From contig DASTNK010000026.1 in assembly GCA_035720945.1 (NCBI GenBank), positions 1-36,836 on the forward strand: a stretch of DNA of 36,836 nucleotides. Direction: 5' to 3'. Each line of letters opens with the position of its first letter. The first letter of the stretch is position 1. The position numbers and the translations under genes were made by a program. Origin of the DNA: SCQX01 sp035720945. Lineage in GTDB: Bacteria > Pseudomonadota > Gammaproteobacteria > Burkholderiales > Burkholderiaceae_B. The notes beneath the pieces are model-generated. The model searched no databases, was not told the origin of the DNA, and saw only the letters and a list, made by a program, of their open reading frames with translations. This document shows positions 31,370-36,836 of the stretch, in pieces.

Positions 31370-32746
31370 ATGCAAATTGCCGACTCGCTCAGTTCCCTGA
31401 ATGCCTTGTCTTCCCTCGATGGTCGCTACGCATCGAAGGTGGGGGCGCTGCGCGAATCCCTGTCCGAGGCCGGGTTCATGGCGCATCGCGTCGAAGTCGA
31501 GATCGCCTGGCTGGAGGGGTTGGCGGAACTGGGGCTTCCCGAGCTTTCGGCCTTCTCGTCGCGGGCGAAGGCGTTCCTGGCCGATCTCGTGCGGTCGTTC
31601 TCCGAGGCCGATGCCGCGCGCATCAAGGAAATCGAGCGAACCACCAATCATGACGTCAAGGCGGTCGAGTACTGGCTGAAAGAGCGCGTCGCGGGCGATG
31701 CGGAACTGTCGGCGGCGGCGGAGTTCATCCACTTCGCCTGCACGTCCGAAGATATCAACAACACATCGCACGCGCTGATGCTGACGCGCGCCCGCGAAAA
31801 CGTCCTGTTGCCCCGCCTTGGCGAGATCTGCGCGCTGCTCAAGGCCTTCGCTCGACAATTCGCCGACCAGCCCATGCTGGCCCGCACCCACGGCCAGCCG
31901 GCCAGTCCGACCACGCTGGGCAAGGAATTCGCCAACGTGGCGGCCCGCCTCGAACGGGCCATCGCCGCCGTCTCGGTCGTGCAGCCCCTGGCGAAAATGA
32001 ACGGCGCCACCGGCAACTACAACGCGCATCTGTCCGCCTACCCTGATGTCGACTGGCCAGGTTTCAGCGCCAGGGTGCTGACCGGCCTGGGGCTGACGCA
32101 AAACCCATATTCCATACAGATCGAGCCCCACGACTGGATGGCCGCCCTGTTCGATGCCGTGGCGCGCGCCAACACCATCATCCTCGATCTTGACCGCGAC
32201 ATCTGGGGCTACATTTCGCTGGGCTACTTCAAGCAGCAGCTCAAGGAAGGCGAGGTCGGTTCATCGACCATGCCGCACAAGGTCAACCCCATCGATTTCG
32301 AGAACTCAGAAGGCAACCTGGGGCTGGCCAACGCCGTGCTGCGCCACCTGTCCGACAAGCTGCCGGTGTCGCGTTGGCAGCGTGACCTCACCGATTCCAC
32401 CGTGCTGCGCAACCTGGGCGTCGCGTTCGGCTATTCAGTGGTGGCCTGGGACGCCTGTCTGCGTGGCCTGAACAAGCTCGAGCTCAACGCGGCGGCCATC
32501 GACGCCGACATCGATGGGTGCTGGGAGGTGCTGGCCGAACCCGTGCAGACCGTCATGCGACGCTACGGGCTGCCCCAGCCCTATGAGCGGCTCAAGGCGC
32601 TCACGCGCGGCAAGGGCATCAATCGCGAAGGGTTGGCGGAGTTCATCGCCGGCCTTGATCTGCCGGAAGCGCCCAAGGCGCGGCTCTTGGCATTGACTCC
32701 GCGCACCTATGTCGGTTTGGCGGCTAAGTTGGCGCGCGAGGTTTAG
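31370..32746 (+). CDS. purB: adenylosuccinate lyase
   Basis: Cleaves SAICAR and adenylosuccinate to release fumarate, two steps of purine synthesis. It has 458 residues (E. coli 456). Seen: SLDGRYASKV near residue 15, TTNHDVKAVEYWL near 90, HFACTSEDINNTSHALML near 119, ARTHGQPASPTTLGKEFANV near 168 and the superfamily signature SSTMPHKVNPIDFENSEGN near 300. The ATG at 31370 is the family start. The ribosome site is weak. Its product class links it to purD at the left end, but the two are far apart and not one operon. Confidence 0.97.
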   Translation: MQIADSLSSLNALSSLDGRYASKVGALRESLSEAGFMAHRVEVEIAWLEGLAELGLPELSAFSSRAKAFLADLVRSFSEADAARIKEIERTTNHDVKAVEYWLKERVAGDAELSAAAEFIHFACTSEDINNTSHALMLTRARENVLLPRLGEICALLKAFARQFADQPMLARTHGQPASPTTLGKEFANVAARLERAIAAVSVVQPLAKMNGATGNYNAHLSAYPDVDWPGFSARVLTGLGLTQNPYSIQIEPHDWMAALFDAVARANTIILDLDRDIWGYISLGYFKQQLKEGEVGSSTMPHKVNPIDFENSEGNLGLANAVLRHLSDKLPVSRWQRDLTDSTVLRNLGVAFGYSVVAWDACLRGLNKLELNAAAIDADIDGCWEVLAEPVQTVMRRYGLPQPYERLKALTRGKGINREGLAEFIAGLDLPEAPKARLLALTPRTYVGLAAKLAREV

Positions 32747-32763
32747 AGCAAAGCACACCCCGA

Positions 32764-32793
32764 TTGGCGCAGATTCGAATTTGCCCCTATAAT
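32764..32793 (+). promoter_or_regulatory. promoter of tRNA-Lys
   Basis: TTGGCG (32764-32769), an 18-bp spacer and a perfect TATAAT (32788-32793). It lies 18 bp before the tRNA, directly after purB. Confidence 0.75.
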
Positions 32794-32811
32794 CTCGTCT
32801 TTCCCGATTTC

Positions 32812-32887
32812 GGGCTGTTAGCTCAGTTGGTAGAGCAGCGGACTCTTAATCCGTAGGTCGAGCGTTCGAGCCGCTCACAGCCCACCA
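32812..32887 (+). tRNA. tRNA-Lys (anticodon CTT)
   Basis: A 76-nt cloverleaf with encoded CCA. The acceptor arms GGGCTGT and ACAGCCC pair fully. The D-arm is GCTC/GAGC, the anticodon stem is GCGGA/TCCGT with loop CTCTTAA (anticodon CTT at loop positions 34-36), and the T-arm is GAGCG/CGCTC around TTCGAGC. It reads AAG codons. It has its own promoter and terminator. Confidence 0.97.
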
Positions 32888-32892
32888 GAATG

Positions 32893-32938
32893 CCAAAACA
32901 AAAGGCCCACCGTTTACGCGGTGGGCCTTTTGTTTTGG
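32893..32938. terminator. bidirectional terminator with 20-bp stem
   Basis: A perfect 20-bp stem (32893-32912 with 32919-32938) around the loop TTTACG. The GC core GGCCCACCG is flanked by A-rich and T-rich arms, so a U-rich tract follows the core on both strands. It ends the tRNA-Lys transcript to the right and serves the phosphate transporter gene, which stops 51 bp away on the other strand. Confidence 0.92.
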
Positions 32939-32989
32939 CTCACCAAGTTGCGGTGGTGCCATGGGTGCTCGTTCACGAATCCGGGAATC

Positions 32990-34444
32990 TTAAACGAACC
33001 GCATCCCCAGCAGAAACAACCCCGCCGCGAGGATCATGGCCGCTGGCAGCGTCAGCACCCACGCCAGCACGATGTTGCGCACGGTGCGCCCCTGTATTCC
33101 GCTGCCATTGGCCATCATGGTGCCGGCCACCCCCGATGACAGCACATGCGTGGTGGAAACCGGCAGGCTGAAGACGTTGGCCAGCCCGATCGAGAACATG
33201 GCGGTCAGTTGCGCCGACATGGCTTGCGCGTAGGTGACAGTCTGCTTGCCGATCTTTTCGCTGACGGTCTCCACGATTCGGCGCCAGCCCACCATGGTGC
33301 CCAGGCCCAGCGCCAGCGCCACGGCGGCGATGACCCACAAGGGCGCGTATTCCGTGGTGGTCGTCAGGTCGGAGCGCAGGCGGGCGAGGTCGGCGCGTTC
33401 GGGCGAGGACAGGTCCTCCCTGTCTTCCACCTTCTTGGCGATGTTGTCCAGGCACAATAGGTAGCGGCGCACCACGACGCGTTGCTTACCGGTCAGATCA
33501 CGGTAGCTGTTGACGCCATTCAGATCATGCAGCAGCAGCGACGTCGTGTGCGCGGTGTTGCGTGGGTCGCAGGCGGGGGTGTCGGTTTTTGCCCCCGCCT
33601 GCGGATCTTGATGAAGCGGGGCGGGTGTCCGGTGCGCCATGATCTGCGTCAGATGGGTGGCGGCGGTGCGCACCGAGTCGATGTCGTAGCTGGTGGCGTT
33701 CAGATTAAGCACGAATTGCGCCGGCACGATGCCGATGAGCACCAGCATGATCAGGCCGATCCCTTTCTGGCCGTCGTTGGAACCGTGCACGTAGCTTAGC
33801 CCCAGCGCCGACAGCACCAGCACCAGACGGTTCCAGAACGGGGGGTGTTTTTTGCCTGCTTCACGCCGTTGATCGTGTGTCTGGTGCATTTTCGAGTCCG
33901 GCTTCCAGCGCCGCGCCGCCCATTGCAGCAAGGCGGCAAGGGCAAAGCCGATAAGGGGGGAAATCACCAGGGACAGGAGGATTTCGACCGCCTTGCCCCA
34001 GTTCACCCCTTCGGCAAGCGTTGCGTGGGTGAGCCAGGCGTTGGCGACGCCGACGCCCAGAATGGAGCCGATCAAGGTATGCGAACTGGAGGCGGGTATG
34101 CCCAAATACCAGGTACCCAGATTCCATGTGATGGCGGCGGCCAACATGGAGAACACCATGATCAGGCCATGCCCGGTGTCTATATTGACCAGCAGTTCCA
34201 CCGGCAGCAAGTGCACGATGGCATAGGCCACGCCCACACCACCGGTCAGCACACCGAGGAAATTGAAAATGCCCGATAGCATGACAGCCAGGTGCGGTGT
34301 GATGGCCTTGGTTCCGATCGCCATGGCCACGGCGTTGGCGGTGTCGTGGAAGCCGTTGATGAATTCGAAGGTGAGTACGAACCCCAGCGCCAGCACGAGG
34401 CTGGTGCCTATCCAGAAGTTCAAGCCGGAGAATATGTCGAACAT
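32990..34444 (-). CDS. pit: low-affinity inorganic phosphate transporter, PiT family
   Basis: A cation-coupled phosphate importer in the inner membrane, about 484 residues (E. coli PitA 499). Both family signatures are present: EFINGFHDTANAVAMAIG near residue 26 and YVHGSNDGQKGIG near 224; the second half ends with SLPVSTTHVLSSGVAG. About ten hydrophobic segments are seen, with a long hydrophilic loop near residues 265-360. The ATG at 34444 is preferred because the family starts right before the first membrane segment; TTG 34471 would add nine residues. Neither has a good ribosome site. There is no PhoU-like (DUF47) partner gene next to it. It is divergent from the ClC gene. Confidence 0.93.
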   Translation of the reverse strand: MFDIFSGLNFWIGTSLVLALGFVLTFEFINGFHDTANAVAMAIGTKAITPHLAVMLSGIFNFLGVLTGGVGVAYAIVHLLPVELLVNIDTGHGLIMVFSMLAAAITWNLGTWYLGIPASSSHTLIGSILGVGVANAWLTHATLAEGVNWGKAVEILLSLVISPLIGFALAALLQWAARRWKPDSKMHQTHDQRREAGKKHPPFWNRLVLVLSALGLSYVHGSNDGQKGIGLIMLVLIGIVPAQFVLNLNATSYDIDSVRTAATHLTQIMAHRTPAPLHQDPQAGAKTDTPACDPRNTAHTTSLLLHDLNGVNSYRDLTGKQRVVVRRYLLCLDNIAKKVEDREDLSSPERADLARLRSDLTTTTEYAPLWVIAAVALALGLGTMVGWRRIVETVSEKIGKQTVTYAQAMSAQLTAMFSIGLANVFSLPVSTTHVLSSGVAGTMMANGSGIQGRTVRNIVLAWVLTLPAAMILAAGLFLLGMRFV

Positions 34445-34676
34445 GGGCGTGGTGGTGGAAAAGTCGCGCAATTATTGCAGATTTTCCCGTTGGTCCGGCG
34501 CCTGCCGGCGGATATTGCCCGGTGGCGGACGGTTATGGCGCCTGCTTATGCCAAATGACTGTCGGAAATGTGGTTTTTATGCTTTCTGCCTGATTTGCAA
34601 CAGGTTTATCAGGTTGTTTAAAGCAGAAAGCGGGAAAATACTCCCCTTTTTCCTTTTTTAGTTTCACGGGGCTTGT

Positions 34677-36596
34677 GTGACCACGACGAATGACATCAGC
34701 ATGGACCCGCCGGTATTGCCGGGGGTTCGCCAAGAGGGTAGCACAGAAGGGCTGCCGCTCGCGCCGGATCTTAGCCTCAGTCTCGATGCGGCCCACATGC
34801 CGCGGCGCTCGACGCTCATAGACAAGAGCATGACGCGCATCATTGTCATGTCGCTGATCCTCGGGGTGGCTTCCGGATTGATCGCCAAGGCGTTGACGGT
34901 GCTGATCGGCATCGTCACCAACCTGTGCTTCTACGGCCGCTGGTCAACCGATTTTTCCAGTCCGGCGGATGCGGTGCCGCATCTGGGATGGTGGGTTGTC
35001 GTGATCCCGGTGATCGGCGGGTTGATCGCGGGATTCATGGCGCGTTGGGGGTCGCGGGCGATCCGTGGGCACGGCATTCCGGAAGCCATGGAGCAGATCC
35101 TGCTGCATGAATCCCGGATTCCACCGCGCATCACCTTTCTCAAACCCATTTCGTCAGCCATCGTCATCGGTACCGGTGGGCCGTTCGGTGCCGAGGGCCC
35201 CATCATCGCCACGGGGGGCGCCCTGGGGTCCCTGATCGGGCAGATCATGAAGGTCACCGGCAGCGAACGCAAGGTGTTGCTGGCGGCGGGCGCGGCGGCG
35301 GGTATGGCCGCCATCTTCTCCGCGCCGGTCGCGGCGGTGGTGCTGGCGGTGGAACTGCTGTTGTTCGAACTGCGTGCCCGTTCGCTGATTCCGGTCGCGC
35401 TGGCCTGCGTGGCCGCCACGGCGGTGCGCTACGTGCTGCAGGGGACTGCGCCCGTTTTCCTCATGCCGCATTTCGACTCCCCGGGAGCCATGGCGCTGGT
35501 GGTCTATGTCGTGATCGGCGCGTTGGTGGGGGTGTTCAGCGTGTGGACCACGCACATCGTCTATGCCATAGAAGACGGCTTCGAAAAACTGCCGGTGCAC
35601 TGGATGTGGTGGCCGGCCCTGGGTGGCCTGGTGGTGGGCGTCATCGGCTATTTCGCTCCGCTGACCCTGGGGGTGGGCTACTCCAACATCGAAGACATTG
35701 TAAGCGGCCGTCTGACGGCTGGCGCACTGGTGTTCCTGTGCGTCATGAAGTTCATTTCCTGGTCCATCTCCCTGGGCAGCGGCACATCCGGCGGGACGCT
35801 GGCTCCGTTGTTCACCATCGGCGGCGCGCTGGGCGGGCTGATTGGCATAGGGTTCGTGACGATCGCACCACATCTTGGGGTGAATCCCAATGTTGCCGCG
35901 CTGGTCGGTATGGCCGCTATTTTCGCTGGTGCGTCGAGGGCGTTGTTGACCACCGTGGTGTTCGCGCTCGAAACCACCGGACAGACAGCGGGCCTGTTGC
36001 CCTTGTTGGGCGCCTGCACGGCGGCCTATCTGGTGTCGGCATTGATGATGCGTGACACCATCATGACCGAAAAAATCGCGCGACGCGGCGTCAAGGTGCC
36101 GTCGGAATACCTGGCGGACTATCTCGACCGCATCTCGGTGGGGGCCGTGTGCGAGCGTAGCGTGGTCACTCTGAAAGCAACCCAGACGCTCGAAGACGTG
36201 CGCCGCTGGATGGCGGATGGCAAGCCTGAATCGCAGCACCAGGGTTACCCGGTCGTCGGCGAAAGCGGGAAGCTCTTGGGTGTGCTGACGCGCCGCACGT
36301 TCTTCACCGAGGATGTCCCCGCGGCCACCCCGTTGGGTGAGTTGATTGTCCGACCGCCCGTAGCCGTGAGCGAACGCAATACCCTACGCGAGGCGGCGGA
36401 CCACATGGCAGAACAGAACGTCGGCCGCCTGCTCGTGCTCGATGGCCAGAACAACAAGCGCGTAGTGGGCATGCTCACACGCAGCGACCTGATCTCGGCG
36501 CATTCGCGTCGCCTGAAGGAAGGCCACCGCCGCCGGCGCTACCTGAGTCTGAAAACGTACCAGCATATCCGGCGACACCGCGCGCGGCGCGATTGA
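34677..36596 (+). CDS. ClC-family chloride transporter with C-terminal CBS pair
   Basis: An inner-membrane ClC protein of 639 residues. The cytoplasmic N-tail (about 50 residues) is followed by some ten to twelve hydrophobic segments. The ion-path motifs are recognisable but divergent: GHGIPE at 131-136 (usually GSGIPE), GPFGAEGP at 168-175 with the gating Glu173, and SGTSGGTLAP at 368-377 (usually GIFAP). Residues about 490-625 form two CBS domains (YPVVGESGKLLGVLTRR and LLVLDGQNNKRVVGMLTRSD), which usually bind adenine nucleotides. The start is GTG 34677; ATG 34701 is an alternative and neither has a clear ribosome site. Channel versus H+/Cl- exchanger cannot be decided here. Its place near ectoine genes may be coincidence. 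Confidence 0.88.
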   Translation: MTTTNDISMDPPVLPGVRQEGSTEGLPLAPDLSLSLDAAHMPRRSTLIDKSMTRIIVMSLILGVASGLIAKALTVLIGIVTNLCFYGRWSTDFSSPADAVPHLGWWVVVIPVIGGLIAGFMARWGSRAIRGHGIPEAMEQILLHESRIPPRITFLKPISSAIVIGTGGPFGAEGPIIATGGALGSLIGQIMKVTGSERKVLLAAGAAAGMAAIFSAPVAAVVLAVELLLFELRARSLIPVALACVAATAVRYVLQGTAPVFLMPHFDSPGAMALVVYVVIGALVGVFSVWTTHIVYAIEDGFEKLPVHWMWWPALGGLVVGVIGYFAPLTLGVGYSNIEDIVSGRLTAGALVFLCVMKFISWSISLGSGTSGGTLAPLFTIGGALGGLIGIGFVTIAPHLGVNPNVAALVGMAAIFAGASRALLTTVVFALETTGQTAGLLPLLGACTAAYLVSALMMRDTIMTEKIARRGVKVPSEYLADYLDRISVGAVCERSVVTLKATQTLEDVRRWMADGKPESQHQGYPVVGESGKLLGVLTRRTFFTEDVPAATPLGELIVRPPVAVSERNTLREAADHMAEQNVGRLLVLDGQNNKRVVGMLTRSDLISAHSRRLKEGHRRRRYLSLKTYQHIRRHRARRD

Positions 36597-36605
36597 GCCC
36601 GGTCC

Positions 36606-36836
36606 TCAGCCGCGCCCGTCGGTGGCGTTCCTGGAACGCGTGATGCGCCAGGCAAGGATGGCGCACGCTATCTGGAACACGCCTCCGCACATCATGGCAA
36701 GCCGCAGGCCGGATGATGGATCGTGTCGCGTCGCGTAAAGCGTGCCGAGCACCGCCACACCCAGGGCGGCGCCGGCGATCCGCGCCACGTTGATCAGGGC
36801 GGACGCGGTGCCGGAACGCGCGGCCGGTGCGGAACC
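36606..36836 (-). CDS. MFS multidrug exporter, C-terminal fragment (cut by window edge)
   Basis: Only the last 76 codons are in the window; the frame is open to the right edge. The fragment reads RSGTASALINVARIAGAALG and onward into two hydrophobic segments, ending in SRNATDGRG. The GTASALINVARxxGAALGVAVLG pattern is typical for the penultimate membrane segments of DHA2-type (14-segment, EmrB/QacA-like) exporters. The substrate is unknown. It converges with the ClC gene, with a 9-bp gap. Confidence 0.75.
   Translation of the reverse strand, partial: GSAPAARSGTASALINVARIAGAALGVAVLGTLYATRHDPSSGLRLAMMCGGVFQIACAILAWRITRSRNATDGRG

Overview
The window reads as a chromosomal segment of a high-GC betaproteobacterium of the order Burkholderiales, most likely family Alcaligenaceae (relatives of Bordetella, Achromobacter, Castellaniella or Pusillimonas). 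This placement rests on protein flavour and gene neighbourhoods (yebC-purD, a nitrilase-like gene followed by tldD, aroG followed by glcDEF, a small H-NS-like protein). It is an inference; no search was run. Gene density is high and I see no insertion sequence, prophage, CRISPR array or rRNA.

Left part (1-12.8 kb). The minus-strand pair yebC-purD (purD cut by the window edge) faces away from a HerA/YjgR-type ATPase. A tight three-gene plus-strand operon follows: a hydroxypyruvate/glyoxylate reductase, a tartrate/D-malate dehydrogenase and a quinone oxidoreductase. It converges on the minus-strand pair pepN-fbp. A DUF4136 lipoprotein and an H-NS-like gene converge on a 14-bp palindrome. A nitrilase-superfamily gene and tldD come next.

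Osmoprotection block (14.4-21.9 kb). A MarR-type regulator is translationally coupled to ectA and followed by ectB, ectC and ectD, the full route from aspartate semialdehyde to 5-hydroxyectoine. Convergent to it lies a four-gene ABC importer (binding protein, two permeases, ATPase) of the Ehu ectoine/hydroxyectoine type. One block therefore holds both synthesis and uptake of the same solutes. The regulator has a near-consensus promoter overlapped by two inverted repeats that look like its own operators.

Aromatic and glycolate block (22.5-29.2 kb). aroG (DAHP synthase) is preceded by a short reading frame with eight Phe/Tyr codons among nine consecutive codons, a competing 9-bp pairing and a strong intrinsic terminator. 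This is the layout of a ribosome-mediated attenuator and is the most interesting item in the window. A four-gene FAD/Fe-S operon follows: a D-2-hydroxyacid dehydrogenase and glcD, glcE, glcF.

Right part (29.2-36.8 kb). mnmA converges on a glutathione S-transferase-like gene. purB and tRNA-Lys(CTT) follow, and the tRNA shares a 20-bp-stem terminator with a PiT phosphate transporter on the opposite strand. A ClC-family chloride transporter with a C-terminal CBS pair and the end of a DHA2-type MFS exporter close the window.
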